This document shows, piece after piece, positions 45,894 through 56,247 of a stretch of DNA of 64,000 bases. The DNA comes from DATJPW01 sp963752855 (GTDB lineage Bacteria > Desulfobacterota > Desulfomonilia > Desulfomonilales > Desulfomonilaceae), in NCBI GenBank assembly GCA_963752855.1, contig CAVVZX010000036.1, positions 186,001 through 250,000 on the forward strand, in the 5' to 3' direction. Each line of letters starts with the position of its first letter. The stretch's first letter is position 1. The position numbers and the translations under genes are program-made. The notes under the pieces are model-generated. The model was not told the DNA's origin. It worked only from the letters and a program-made list of their open reading frames with translations, and did no database searches.

Positions 45894-48450
45894 ATGCTCA
45901 CGAAAGAGCCACGTATTTTCAGAATGATAAAAGCGATAGTTCTGACGCTGGGGCTCACGCTGCTGATTTCCTGTGGCATTTCGGAAGACAAGCAGAAGGA
46001 GCTGAATCAGGAACTACTTCAGGCCAGCAAAGAAGGGCGGCTGGAGGAAGTCACCCGGCTCCTGAATAGCGGGGCCAATGTTAACGCAAAAGGCGAGAAG
46101 GAAGACGTCACCCCTCTTATGGAAGCTGCCTGGGAAGGCCACGTGGAAGTGGTGAAACTGCTTCTGGACAAAGGCGCTGATGTGAATGCAAAGGAGAAAG
46201 ACGGCGAGACGCCCCTCATGTGGGCCGCGGCGGGAGATCATACGGAGATCATGAAGCTCCTGCTGGACCGAGGCGCTGATATCAAAGCCAGAGCAAAGAC
46301 GGGCGAAACAGCGCTCTTTGCCGCTGCGGACCGCGGTCGTTTGGCCGCACTGACCCTACTTCTGGAGAAGGGCGCTGATATTGGCGTAAAGAATGAGAAG
46401 GGCTTCACATCACTTATGGGCGCGGCTCAAAGAGGTCATCTGGAAATTGTAAAGTTTCTTCTGGGGAGAGGAGCGCACATTAATGAGAAGGCCAAGAACG
46501 GAGTGACACCTCTCTTTGCTGCTGCTTACGGGGATAACACCGAGACAGCCAGGTTACTTCTCGACAAAGGCGCGGACGTTAACGCACGGACGGACAATGA
46601 CACTACTCCTCTCTTTTGGCCTGCATGGAATAATAATATGGAGATGGCAAAGCTTTTTCTGAAAAAAGGCGCTGACGTCAACGCCAGAGACAAGGAAGGC
46701 CGGACATCACTCATTGGCGCTTGCTTGAAGGGGCACGCAGAAATAGCGACGCTTCTCCTCGACAATGGCGCTGATATTAATGCAGAGACTAACGATCACC
46801 AGACGCCCTTCTGGCAGGCTGCCCAAAACGGTCACGCGGAACTCGTAAAATTGCTTCTGGATAGGGGTGTTGATGTCAACAGAGCGGGCGCAAGAGCCTT
46901 AGTAATGGCCGCGGGCAAGGGTCACGTGGGAGTGGTGAAGTTGCTTTTGGGGCAGGGGCGCTGATCCGAAAGGGGAAGGTCTTTTCGGTGCGCCACTCCT
47001 ATTAGAGACCATTACTTTTGGCAAAATCGAAGTAGCGAAACTGCTTTTGGAGAAGGGCGCCGATGTTAATATGAAAGATCGCAGAGACCGGACAGCCTTG
47101 ATGATAGCAGTTCAGGACGCGCGACCGGAAGGGATGTACTTGCCCCCCGGCCTTAAGGCGCCTTCCGGGCCTGAGAAGAACCAACTGGAAATGGCGGAGT
47201 TGCTTCTGGATAAGGGAGCCGAGGTCAATGCGAAAGACAAGGATGATCGGACAGCTCTGATGCTGGCTGCCGAAGACGGAAAGGCTGACGTGGTGAAACT
47301 TCTCCTGAACAGAGGGGCCAATGCTAATTCTCAAACACGGGACGGAATAACAGCTCTTATGCTGGCTGTCGGGAAAGGTCACTATGACGCGGTGAAAGCG
47401 CTCCTGGAACGGCAAGCTGATGTGAATGCCAAGGATAAGGACGGCCAGACGGCCCTAATGGAGGCCGCCTGGAAACGGCACTCGCAAATTGTGAAATTAC
47501 TTATAGACAAAGGCGCTGAGGTTAACGCTAAGACGACCAAGGGCTGGACACCCTTGCACAGCGCTGCCGCTGGAGGTCATCCGGAGATAATCAAGCTCCT
47601 TTTGGATAAAGGAGCCGAGGTCAATGCTAAGACCGATAATGGCGAAACAGCTCTTCTGACCGCGAGGGATAACCACCACAAAGAACTCGAAGAACTGCTC
47701 AAAGCCCGCGGCGCGAAGGAATTCCAGGAACAGGAAGGTCCTCGACCAGTTGCCAGGCCCAAAGACCCAAGCGCTCTTCTCTTGACGCTCAGGGTAAAGT
47801 CCGACGAGCCCGTGACAGCAATAATGGATGCCATAAGCAAACGCGCAGCCGCACTGGGGGCATCCAAGGACGATGTGGTCCGTATAGACCCTAAAACCTT
47901 TTCTGTACGGCTGCCCGGCTACAAGGAAGACGCCAACAAGGCGGTGCGGATTATGGAGAAGCGAGCATTGTTGGAGTTCAAGCTCGTTGACAATAATGTC
48001 GCGCCCACCAAAGGAGGTGAGATTCCACCGGGTGACGAGGTCCTCTACAAGGTGGACCGAAACCCAAGGACCGGAGCGATTGTTCGAACACCTTATGTGA
48101 TAGAAAAGCAGATTCTTATGACGGGTGATGTGCTCACCGACGCGAGAGTCCAGCCTGATCCAATGGAGCTAATGACGATCAGGATAGAATTCAATAGTGT
48201 GGGCGCTCGCGAGTTTGAACGAATCACCAGTGAGCATGTGAATGAGAGGCTAGCGATCATTCTGGACAACCGAGTGTATTCCGCACCAGTTATCAAGGAC
48301 CGGATCTCAGGAGGATCGGCCATAATTATGGGTGTTTTCACCTCTGAAGAGGCCGAGGAGTTGGCTTTAGTGCTCAGATGTGGCCCCATTAGCGCCCCTG
48401 TGGAAGTCGTGAAATCCGAATGGCTGGAGCAGCCCTCCGGAAGCAGGTAG
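45894..48450 (+). CDS. Ankyrin-repeat lipoprotein with C-terminal SecD P1-like domain, frame disrupted
   Basis: Repair gives about 851 residues. The N-terminus has a lipoprotein signal, AIVLTLGLTLLISCG, with a lipobox Cys. About 17 ankyrin repeats follow to about residue 600, such as TPLMEAAWEGHVEVVKLLLDKGADVNAKEKD. The last ~230 residues resemble the periplasmic P1 domain of SecD: SVRLPGYKEDANKAVRIMEKRALLEFKLV, LMTGDVLTDARVQ, NERLAIILDNRVYSAPVI, ISGGSAIIMGVFTSEEAEEL and ALVLRCGPISAPVEVV. It stops where SecD would enter its next membrane helix. One extra C at 46959 separates LLLGQG from ADPKGEGLFG. GGGAGGGG lies before the ATG at 45894. A periplasmic secretion or folding role is inference. 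Confidence 0.8.
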
Positions 48451-48570
48451 GACCTTGTATCAGGTGAGAAACGTACTGCGCCGGAGCCACGTAAGACGGG
48501 GTGACCGAAGGGAACTGCACCTGCTCGGGCTTCTTTCGCGATTGATGCGGTTCGTTTCACTCACCGCATC

Positions 48571-50082
48571 CTACAGTTCTTTTGAAGAAGGCTCCGGAGC
48601 CGACTGTTCTTTTTCAGCCTCAGGCGTGGGCATTTCAATATCAAAACCCGCGGTTAACGGGATCTTGAGTATGCGCTCCATCGCTGCCTCCACCGAAGGG
48701 GACTTCCGCATACCGGTCAGAAGACGAGGGCCTGCCGCGCCGACTGACTCGGAAAATACTTCGGCCCAATAAATGTTCACTCGAAATCTGGTGGTGGTAT
48801 CCGGGTCTTTGGCCCACCGGGCGAACTGCTCATCGACCCCCTCTATGATGTTCCATGTGGTCTTCATTTTTTTGTCGAACAATTGGAGCGAGGCACGGTC
48901 GCTGCGGGGCGGTTTCGGGAGCCCTTGTCCGACATAGCAAAAGACAACGGTCGAACCGTATTTGCGAACGCCAAATAGTCTGCGCGTCACGTCAGCCAAT
49001 TGCAGGCCCACTATTACCAATCCCAATGCAAATGCTACTTCCAACAGGTAATCGAGCAGATAAACCCGCAGGAATTCAGTGTGTGGGACAGCGTCAGTGA
49101 TGAGCCGGAAGTTTATCAGCCTGGTAAAGCCGGCAGTCAATAGTAAGAAGAAGATCGGCAAACAAACGTACGCGGCAGGTCTCGCCCAATAGCGAACCGG
49201 TTCCGGATAGTTCTCGATCAGGGTTCCTCGTATCCGAGGATTTGTCTCGTGCTGTAATCTTACGGGCGTCCTGTGCGGAAACGGTCTGGCCGTTAGTAGC
49301 CTGCATCCTTCTTCCAGCAGAGCGAAGAACAGGTGCGGGTCTCCCGTCCCTACAACTGAAAATGTTTCCGAGGTTCGAGCAAACTCTTGTCGCCGGAAAG
49401 GTACCAGACTCACTCCAATAAGAATGTATGCAAGCATCATGAATAACAAAAGGAAGTATAGAGGCTTGGCAGAGGGTATCACTAAGCTGATCTTGAACTG
49501 AAGATATCGAGCAATCAGCGGAGGGGCCGCATTCAGAAGATAGAAAACCAGAGCGATGAGAACACCAGCGAAAACGAGCTTACCACAGTATCGCAACAAA
49601 ACGGACAATAGCTCATACGCTATCGGGCTGACCAAGCGGGCCCGTGGCCACAACGCGGCCAAGGCGCGAATCACGGATGATTGCTGATGCTGCGCCTGCG
49701 AAACCCTTAGGGATTCGGCCACCGCGTCCGGATCTTTGAAGACCCCGGGGAGTGGTTTATTCCTCCAGGATCCGAACGCTTCTCCAAGGCCGGCGCCGGC
49801 CCATAATATCCCTACCAAAATTGCGCAGATGGACGCGATTATGCTGATGAATGCCCCGGACAAAAATGGCAAGGCAGTGAGTATCCGCTGACCCGTATAA
49901 TCCTGCATAGAAAGCGGAAAATTTGGAGCAAACAAGACCCATAGGGCTTTTAGCCTTAGAAAGCCCTCCCTGGCTACGAACAGGCCCGCCAAGAGGAAAA
50001 GCAACCCTACCAGGGCCTCGCCATTTTTCAGGAAAGCCAATCGTCGTTCTATGTCTTCTCTGATGACCATAGAATACTTCAT
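48571..50082 (-). CDS. Polytopic membrane protein of unknown function
   Basis: A 503-residue protein with about eight hydrophobic segments, including ALVGLLFLLAGLFVA, FLSGAFISIIASICAILVGILWAG, LVFAGVLIALVFYLLN and PLYFLLLFMMLAYILIGVSL. Two further pairs lie near residues 300-370. The ~120-residue C-terminal part is soluble (STVVFCYVGQGLPKPPRSDR onward) and ends in a Glu/Pro-rich tail. I do not recognise a family. The start is uncertain (50082, or the ATG four codons later) because no strong ribosome site is visible. It converges on the ankyrin-SecD gene with 120 bases between. Confidence 0.7.
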   Translation of the reverse strand: MKYSMVIREDIERRLAFLKNGEALVGLLFLLAGLFVAREGFLRLKALWVLFAPNFPLSMQDYTGQRILTALPFLSGAFISIIASICAILVGILWAGAGLGEAFGSWRNKPLPGVFKDPDAVAESLRVSQAQHQQSSVIRALAALWPRARLVSPIAYELLSVLLRYCGKLVFAGVLIALVFYLLNAAPPLIARYLQFKISLVIPSAKPLYFLLLFMMLAYILIGVSLVPFRRQEFARTSETFSVVGTGDPHLFFALLEEGCRLLTARPFPHRTPVRLQHETNPRIRGTLIENYPEPVRYWARPAAYVCLPIFFLLLTAGFTRLINFRLITDAVPHTEFLRVYLLDYLLEVAFALGLVIVGLQLADVTRRLFGVRKYGSTVVFCYVGQGLPKPPRSDRASLQLFDKKMKTTWNIIEGVDEQFARWAKDPDTTTRFRVNIYWAEVFSESVGAAGPRLLTGMRKSPSVEAAMERILKIPLTAGFDIEMPTPEAEKEQSAPEPSSKEL

Positions 50083-50254
50083 GCCCGGTCAATTTAATTT
50101 GTGTCAAGAGAAAAGGTTCATGTTGCCAGCTGAAGCGACTTCTGTTACCTTTCTGTTTACAAGCCCGACCCATTTTCCTGGCAGGCTAATTAGCTTAAAT
50201 CATGATGAAAAAGCCTCAACCGAGGCCGCGTCCGATTCATCATGGGAGCAAATC

Positions 50255-50743
50255 ATGAGCATGATGAGGACACTTTTGCTTCTCTTTAGCGGCCTATTAT
50301 TGAGTGTGCTTCTGCCCCCACTTTACGCTCAACAAGACAAAGCTCAAAAGCCTCCCGCGGTTGACAAGGCGGTAGTTAACAAGGCGGCGGCCCCCCTGGT
50401 CGGGGTATGGGAGATAATCCAAACCAAAGAACCAGGTAAGCCATACAGGAGCAGCTATAAAGGTCATCCTTTCGTTTCCAGAGGACCTAACGCGTTTACA
50501 TTGATTATGGAATACCACAATGACGGCACGTTTCGCAGAATCGCTCGTGTCGGCGACAAGGATGAAGTCCAGGAGGGCAAGTGGAAATTGGCGGGTAACG
50601 AGTTGCGGCACAGTCGTAACGGCTCCCATGAGGAAGAAGTCATGTATGTGCGCTTTGACGGCCCCAACCAATACACTTCTACGGAAGTCTATGAAGGAAC
50701 GCCCGATCCCGGACTATTCGCACAGTTTAAGAGGCTTGAGTAA
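50255..50743 (+). CDS. Secreted lipocalin-like protein
   Basis: A 162-residue exported protein. The signal peptide is MSMMRTLLLLFSGLLLSVLL followed by PPLYA, then a short Lys/Pro linker. A beta-rich domain follows, with LVGVWEIIQTKEPGKP, FTLIMEYHNDGTFRRIARVGD, EGKWKLAGNELRHS and VMYVRFDGPNQYTSTEVYEG. The VGVWE start and the GTFR...GKWKL...L pattern are typical of small bacterial lipocalin-like domains that bind or sense unknown ligands. The ATG at 50255 has GGGAGC upstream; the longer frame from 50051 overlaps the divergent gene and lacks a signal. It converges on lptG. Confidence 0.7.
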   Translation: MSMMRTLLLLFSGLLLSVLLPPLYAQQDKAQKPPAVDKAVVNKAAAPLVGVWEIIQTKEPGKPYRSSYKGHPFVSRGPNAFTLIMEYHNDGTFRRIARVGDKDEVQEGKWKLAGNELRHSRNGSHEEEVMYVRFDGPNQYTSTEVYEGTPDPGLFAQFKRLE

Positions 50744-50850
50744 TACCAGCGCCAGGCGCATGTGGCTATCTGAATGATAGGCCACCGGGCGCACGCTGCC
50801 ATTAATCCCCGTCACAGTCAATTTAATATCGAGTAAAATTGCCGCTTTCT

Positions 50851-51937
50851 TCAAGTTCCGGCGTGAAGCAACAGAACTGTGGCGGAGAGCCCAAAGATGA
50901 CATTGGGTCCCCACGCAGAGGCTACGGCCGGAATGTACGCTCCATGACCAAGCGCAATAAAGAGACTATGAACTATCCAGTAGGAAAAAGCGATTATTAG
51001 GGACATGGCCAATCCCACGGCCACGCCGCCCCCTCTCGGGCTAACTTTGATAGCAAAGGGGACACTCAATGCGGCCATGATAAGACATGCAAGAGGAAAC
51101 GCTATCTTATCGTGCCAATCGACCAAATAGCGCGTGGGCGTCGTGTCCTTCTTGAGTTAGCTTATCAATGTAAGCTCCCAATTGAAGCAGATTCATCTCT
51201 TTGGCCACTGTTTCCACACGTTCAAAATCTTTCAACGGTTTGTTGAATTCGCCGGATGTGGATGGCAGGTTTTCTACCTGAAAGCCGCCGCTAGGTGTTC
51301 GCACGATTTTATTAACCCCGTACAACAACCATTCATTGTTCCACCACCGCGCTTTGTCGGCAAAGACACGTTCCACGAAATTGTAATTGTCGTCCCACTT
51401 AATGATGGACACACGATCCAGTATTTGTTTGGATTTATCGAACTTTTGAATGTGAACTATGGAATCCGGGGTCCGCATCCATATTTCGTCGCTCTTAAAA
51501 TAAGTTGTGTCCGGTTTTCCGGCTATTTCGACGTTTTGGATGTACTCGCTGTATCGGTTTGACCAGGGAATGAAAGTCTCATTAGCGACGAGCATGAGCA
51601 GACTCGCCGAAAGGCCGACAAGCGCCACCGGCTTGGCGATGCTGAGCGCGTCAATCCCGTTAGCCTGCATGGCAATAATTTCCGAATGTCGCGCGAGGAT
51701 CAGGAGTGAGAGCATACCACCCATGAGTATTCCCAGAGGGATTGCAAAAAACAAATATCCGGGAATCTTTACTAAAAAGTATTTGAGCATCAGCCATCCG
51801 GAAGGATTGTATTCGAAATAGTATTTGATTTTGTCAGTTAGCTCGACCAACAGAGATACCAGTATGAAGCCTAACACACAGATAGCGAAAACTTTTAGAA
51901 GTTCAGTGGTGATGTAACGGTCTATGATTCTCAACAC
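50851..51937 (-). CDS. lptG: LPS export permease of the LptG/LptF (YjgP/YjgQ) family, frame disrupted
   Basis: Inner-membrane permease subunit of the lipopolysaccharide transport ABC complex. The N-terminus reads LRIIDRYITTELLKVFAICV, with further helices around LFFAIPLGILMGGML and SIAKPVALVGLSASLLMLV. A periplasmic beta-jellyroll (IWMRTPDSIVHIQKFD) and two to three C-terminal helices (KIAFPLACLIMAALSVPFAI) follow. The frame breaks at 51136-51138, where one extra base separates EGHDA from TRYLVDWHDK. Repair gives 361 residues, normal length. The start is GTG at 51937. LptG is chosen over LptF only on general similarity. The partner permease is not in this window. Confidence 0.87.
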
Positions 51938-51975
51938 ACAAACCTTTCGGATAGGCTCCAGCTAATATAGACCAA

Positions 51976-52932
51976 TTACTTACGAGCTTCCAATAGCCAC
52001 TGGTTTTCCAGCAGGTACCTGACGGTCCGTCGAATTCCTTCTTCTATACTGATTTGAGGCTGAAATCCGGTTTCCTGAATTCTGGATATATCCAGCAGAA
52101 CGAAGGGGCTGTCGCCGAGCCAACCTCTCGGTCCGCCGGTGAACCGGTAGGCCACGTCTCGGAGGCCCATTTCTTCACAGACCAGGTTGGCAAGATCTTT
52201 GACGTTCATGAATTCGACATGGCCTAGGTTAAGAACGTTCTTGCGGCCTTTTAAATTTTCCATGGCGCTGAAAATACCTCGGATGCCATCCGCTACGTGT
52301 AGATAAGATTTCCGCTGTTCTCCGTCACCCAGGATCTCGAGTTCTTTAGGATTCCTCATCAATTTTTGCACGAAGTCTCGAACAACACCATGTGAGTATC
52401 GTTCTCCAATCCATGAGACAAAACGGAAGCACCAGCTCCTTATGCCGAAATATTCGCCGTAAGCCTGTATCATGGCTTCCGCTGCTAGTTTTGAAGCGCC
52501 ATATAACGATGTCTGGATAAGGGACTGATCTTCCGGTGTGGGAAATCGATCCGGTTCACCATAGACTGTGGCTGAGCTTGTAAAAACGATTTCTTTGACA
52601 GATTGAGCCCTCATGGCTTCCAACACGCTATGAGATCCCAAAATGTTCTGCTCGACATCTATAGTGGTATTGCGCACGCCCCCTCTGACGTCAGCGTTGG
52701 CCGCAAGATGAAAAACCGTAGAGACACCCCCCAATGCCGATTTGAGCTTTGCCAAGTCTAAGATGTCCCCTTCAATAATCGTTACCCGGCCTGTCTTCAA
52801 CGCCGGATCGAGGTGTCGTCTGAATCCAGTAGAAAAATTGTCATAAACTATGACATCCTGGCCCCGGCGAACCAATTCATCCACCAAGTGACTGCCAATG
52901 AACCCTGCCCCGCCTGTAACGAGCGATGTCAT
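51976..52932 (-). CDS. NAD-dependent nucleotide-sugar epimerase/dehydratase
   Basis: Extended short-chain dehydrogenase of 318 residues. The Rossmann motif is VTGGAGFIGSHLVDEL (GxxGxxG at residues about 6-12). VFHLAANADVRGG, a Ser/Tyr/Lys active site (SSATVYG, YGASKLAAE) and DGEQRKSYLHVAD follow. It resembles UDP-glucose 4-epimerases and related enzymes; the substrate is not determined. The ATG at 52932 has GGAAGAG upstream and begins at the fold. It lies between a polyprenol glycosyltransferase and lptG on the same strand, so it probably supplies a sugar for an envelope polysaccharide or LPS. Confidence 0.88.
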   Translation of the reverse strand: MTSLVTGGAGFIGSHLVDELVRRGQDVIVYDNFSTGFRRHLDPALKTGRVTIIEGDILDLAKLKSALGGVSTVFHLAANADVRGGVRNTTIDVEQNILGSHSVLEAMRAQSVKEIVFTSSATVYGEPDRFPTPEDQSLIQTSLYGASKLAAEAMIQAYGEYFGIRSWCFRFVSWIGERYSHGVVRDFVQKLMRNPKELEILGDGEQRKSYLHVADGIRGIFSAMENLKGRKNVLNLGHVEFMNVKDLANLVCEEMGLRDVAYRFTGGPRGWLGDSPFVLLDISRIQETGFQPQISIEEGIRRTVRYLLENQWLLEARK

Positions 52933-52983
52933 GATTACTCTTCCGCATCTCAAAAAAAGGAAGCTGCGATTGGGAAACTCAGC

Positions 52984-54000
52984 TCATGTGTTTTCGGCCG
53001 GTGATATTACCGGAGAGATCTTACGTGGCAAACTAGCGGTTTCTTCAATTTTGTCAACAATGTATAAAGGGCGTCTGCGAATTTCCTCGTAAGCCCTGAC
53101 CAGATATTCCCCTATGATTCCCATGGAAGTTACCACAATACCCGATAACAGCAGACCTAATATACCCAATGCTATGAAGGGCGCCAGATGAGAGAATCCA
53201 CGGAAAATTGAACATAGGAGCCAAATAAGGGCTGTTCCGCCGCCGAGAAGCAGCAATATTAGACCAAGAGCTAAAATAGTTCGAACGGGAATTCTTGAAA
53301 ACGGCACTATTCCATCGAGAGCAATGTTGAAGGCGCCGGCCAGTGGGATTTGGGTCCTGCCCACGAAACGAGGCTCTCTATAATATGGGATTATTGCGGT
53401 GCGGAACCCCGCCGAAGCCACAATCCCTCGCAGGAACCCGTGACGTTCTCTGAAGCGGCAGACTTCACGAACCACCCGGGCATCCATGAGCCTAAAATCG
53501 CCAGTGTTTTTTGGCACTTCTACTTCCGCGATTTTTCCCAGGAGCCAATAAAATATATCCGCGGCCATCAGATAAAAGAAAATTCTCCCCCTTCCTTGAA
53601 ACACGCTGAGGGATGACCACTTCGAATCCTTGTCGCCATTTTTCGATCATCTGCTCGATAAGTTCCGGAGGGTCCTGCAAGTCCGCATCAATTATTATGC
53701 AAGCATCCCCTTGACAATGGTCCAAACCTGCCAACACAGACAAAGGTTTGCCTATCCTGCGGGAGAATATTACGAGTCGAATCGGATAATTGGCATCCAT
53801 AAGCTCCCGTATTTTCTGCTGTGTTCGATCCGGACTCGGGTCCAATGCAAAAACCAGTTCCCACGAACATTCCGCACGATTCAAGACAGCGGCAAGTCTT
53901 TCCACCAAAGGTTGAACGTTGTTTTCCTCATTATAAAGAGGGATGACTATACTTATTAATGGCGTGTCGTTGAGTTTTCTATCTTGGATTTGTCTGTCAT
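52984..54000 (-). CDS. Family 2 glycosyltransferase (ArnC/GtrB/DPM-like), two frame disruptions
   Basis: Membrane glycosyltransferase that probably loads a sugar onto undecaprenyl phosphate. The repaired N-terminus reads PLISIVIPLYNEENNVQPLVE. IIIDADLQDPPELIEQM carries the DxD-type metal site, and KNTGDFRLMDARVVRE is typical of the ArnC/DPM group. Two C-terminal helices (VRTILALGLILLLLGGGTALI and FIALGILGLLLSGIVVTSMG) follow. One A is missing in the run at 53975-53978 and one base is extra near 53584. Repair gives about 338 residues. The ATG at 54000 has only a weak ribosome site. It is the first gene of the minus-strand envelope operon. Confidence 0.85.
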
Positions 54001-54192
54001 GGAAATCTGTGCTTTAGCGCATTCGGAAGCCGTATATTTGTGTTCGGAGCCGCCCTATGAAATTCAAAGCGCAAGAAATGGCAGAGGAACGGAACAGGAC
54101 CTTGTGTAACAGAACGCCTGTTCGGGTTCAAGAAAAATGAAGGGCTATGCCTATTAGGACTTCATTCCCTTTCCTTTTCGGCCTTTTTGCCT

Positions 54193-54198
54193 TATAAT
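54193..54198 (+). promoter_or_regulatory. Possible -10 element upstream of tig
   Basis: A perfect TATAAT about 115 bases before tig. The sequence 17 bases upstream (TTTCCT) is a poor -35 box. The region 54001-54312 otherwise holds no gene and should also contain the divergent promoter of the glycosyltransferase operon. Confidence 0.45.
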
Positions 54199-54312
54199 GC
54201 CACAATAGGAGCCGGGACGCCTAAAGTCTCAAACTATGAACATTTTGTGAGCGCCTAACCGAAAAAGCCGGTCCTCGGTAGGGTTGAGGCGTATTGAAGT
54301 GGCAGAGGAACA

Positions 54313-55644
54313 ATGACGAGTATACAGGTTGAAGATCTGAGCGACGTGAAGAAAAAAGTCACGTTTGAGGTGCCGCAAGAGCGAGTTCTCGAGGTAGTTG
54401 GCGCACAGTACAATGACCTCAGAAAAAATGCCCAAGTCAAAGGATTCAGAAGGGGTAAAGTTCCCCTGAACATACTTCGCAACTACTTCAAGGATAAAGT
54501 GCAGGGCGATGCCGCCAAGCAACTGATCGAAGAGACCTTTAAGCCCGGATTGGATGAGCGGCGCATCACGTTGGTATCGGTTCTGAGCATAGATCCCGAG
54601 GCGGTTGAAGAAGGCAAGCCATTCAAATACACAGCGGAAATAGAGGTTCCTCCGCAAATCGAGGTGAAGGACTACAACGGCTTAAAGCTCAAAAAGTATG
54701 TCCGGTCCGTAACCGATGAGCAAGTTGACGAACGGCTTCAGAACTTGCGGCAACGCAATTCCAGCCTTAGCCCCATTCCTGAATCCAGGGGAGTTGCCAC
54801 GGGCGATCACCTGGTAGTGGATATCAAGGCTGAGACCGACGGTGAGCCCCTTCGTGAACTCACAGTCACAGATTATCATTTGGAATTAGGCAGAAACTTC
54901 TATCTCCCTGATTTTGATTCAATGTTCGAGGGGCTTCGGCCTGATGAAGACAAGCGATTCACAAAAACGATTCCTGAAGACTTCCCGAGAAAGAATCTCC
55001 GAGGAAAGACGGCCACATTTGAAGTCCATTTGAAAGAAGCAAAAGAGCGGATTTTGCCCGAATTGGATGATGATTTTGCCAAGGACCTCGAATTTGACAC
55101 TCTTGATGCGCTAAAGCAGGAGATCAGGCAAGACATCCGGAAGATGTTGGACCTTCAAACGAAGAGAGAGCTTGAAGAGCAGATTGTCGATGCGCTGATC
55201 GAGAAGAATGAATTTGAAGTCCCGGAATCAATGGTGGACCAACAGATTGATAATATTATGAATCGATCTATGCAGAACCTGGCGGCTCAGGGAATAGATC
55301 CCCGGAGGCTTCCAGCTCCGACTGATGCGCAGCGGGAACGGGTTCGGCCCGGCGCGGAGCGCACTGTGAAGGCAGCCTTGATCCTTAAGGCTATAAGTGA
55401 GAAGGCAGAGATTGAGGCCTCCGAAGAAGAAGTGCAGGCTGAAATCGAAGAGAAGGCCAAACAGATGGGGGTCTCTTCGGATTACTTGAAAGACCAGCTC
55501 GAAAAGAACAATATGTTGGAAGACGTTCGTGCGCAGGTGCTCGAAGACAAGACATACAAACTAATCCAAGAACAAGCGGAGATTTCTGAACAGGAGCCGC
55601 CGTCTGAAGAACAGGCTCCGGGAAAAAAGTCTGAGGAAGAATAA
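54313..55644 (+). CDS. tig: Trigger factor
   Basis: Ribosome-associated chaperone and peptidyl-prolyl isomerase of 443 residues. The N-terminal ribosome-binding domain contains VKGFRRGKVPLNILRNYF, matching the family GFRxGKxP signature. The FKBP-like domain lies at about residues 155-240 (GDHLVVDIKAETDG onward). A long helical C-terminal arm ends in a Glu-rich tail. GAGGAA precedes the ATG. The order tig-clpP-clpX-lon is a conserved proteostasis cluster. The gene is intact. Confidence 0.95.
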   Translation: MTSIQVEDLSDVKKKVTFEVPQERVLEVVGAQYNDLRKNAQVKGFRRGKVPLNILRNYFKDKVQGDAAKQLIEETFKPGLDERRITLVSVLSIDPEAVEEGKPFKYTAEIEVPPQIEVKDYNGLKLKKYVRSVTDEQVDERLQNLRQRNSSLSPIPESRGVATGDHLVVDIKAETDGEPLRELTVTDYHLELGRNFYLPDFDSMFEGLRPDEDKRFTKTIPEDFPRKNLRGKTATFEVHLKEAKERILPELDDDFAKDLEFDTLDALKQEIRQDIRKMLDLQTKRELEEQIVDALIEKNEFEVPESMVDQQIDNIMNRSMQNLAAQGIDPRRLPAPTDAQRERVRPGAERTVKAALILKAISEKAEIEASEEEVQAEIEEKAKQMGVSSDYLKDQLEKNNMLEDVRAQVLEDKTYKLIQEQAEISEQEPPSEEQAPGKKSEEE

Positions 55645-55650
55645 ACCAAA

Positions 55651-56238
55651 ATGCTTGTGCCAATAGTGGTTGAACAAACAAGTCGAGGCGAGAGGTCTTA
55701 CGATATTTATTCGAGGCTTCTTAAAGAGCGAATAATTTTTCTAGGAACTCCTGTAGACGATTACGTAGCAAACCTTGTAATAGCCCAGTTGCTATTTCTC
55801 GAGAGTGAAGAGCCTGACAAAGATATAAATTTTTACATTAATTCTCCGGGCGGAATGGTTACTTCAGGTCTGGCCATTTACGACACGATGCAGTACATTA
55901 AACCTGATGTGCAAACTCTCTGTATCGGGCAGGCCGCAAGTATGGGGGCCCTTTTATTGGCCGCGGGCGCCAAGGGCAAGCGCTTTGCGCTCCCACACGC
56001 CCGTATTTTAATACATCAGCCGATGGGCGGTTTTCAGGGGCAGGCTACTGATATCGAAATTCATGCCAGGGAAATTCTACGAATGAAACATGAGCTTAAC
56101 GAAATTCTTGCGAAACATACGGAACAGTCCTTGGAACGTATAGCCGCTGACACGGAAAGAGATTATTTTATGAGCGGTGAGGAGTCATCGAAGTACGGTA
56201 TTGTCGATAAGGTGATCTCTCGCAGAGATTTGCCCTAG
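55651..56238 (+). CDS. clpP: ATP-dependent Clp protease proteolytic subunit
   Basis: Serine protease that forms the tetradecameric chamber fed by ClpX. It has 195 residues with the catalytic triad Ser97 (GQAASMGA), His122 (ILIHQP) and Asp171 (TERDYFM). INSPGGMVTSGLAIYDTM and the N-terminal PIVVEQTSRGERSYDIYSRL loop are family hallmarks. It starts 6 bases after the tig stop and clpX follows after 9 bases. The gene is intact. Confidence 0.97.
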   Translation: MLVPIVVEQTSRGERSYDIYSRLLKERIIFLGTPVDDYVANLVIAQLLFLESEEPDKDINFYINSPGGMVTSGLAIYDTMQYIKPDVQTLCIGQAASMGALLLAAGAKGKRFALPHARILIHQPMGGFQGQATDIEIHAREILRMKHELNEILAKHTEQSLERIAADTERDYFMSGEESSKYGIVDKVISRRDLP

Positions 56239-56247
56239 GAGGAATTA

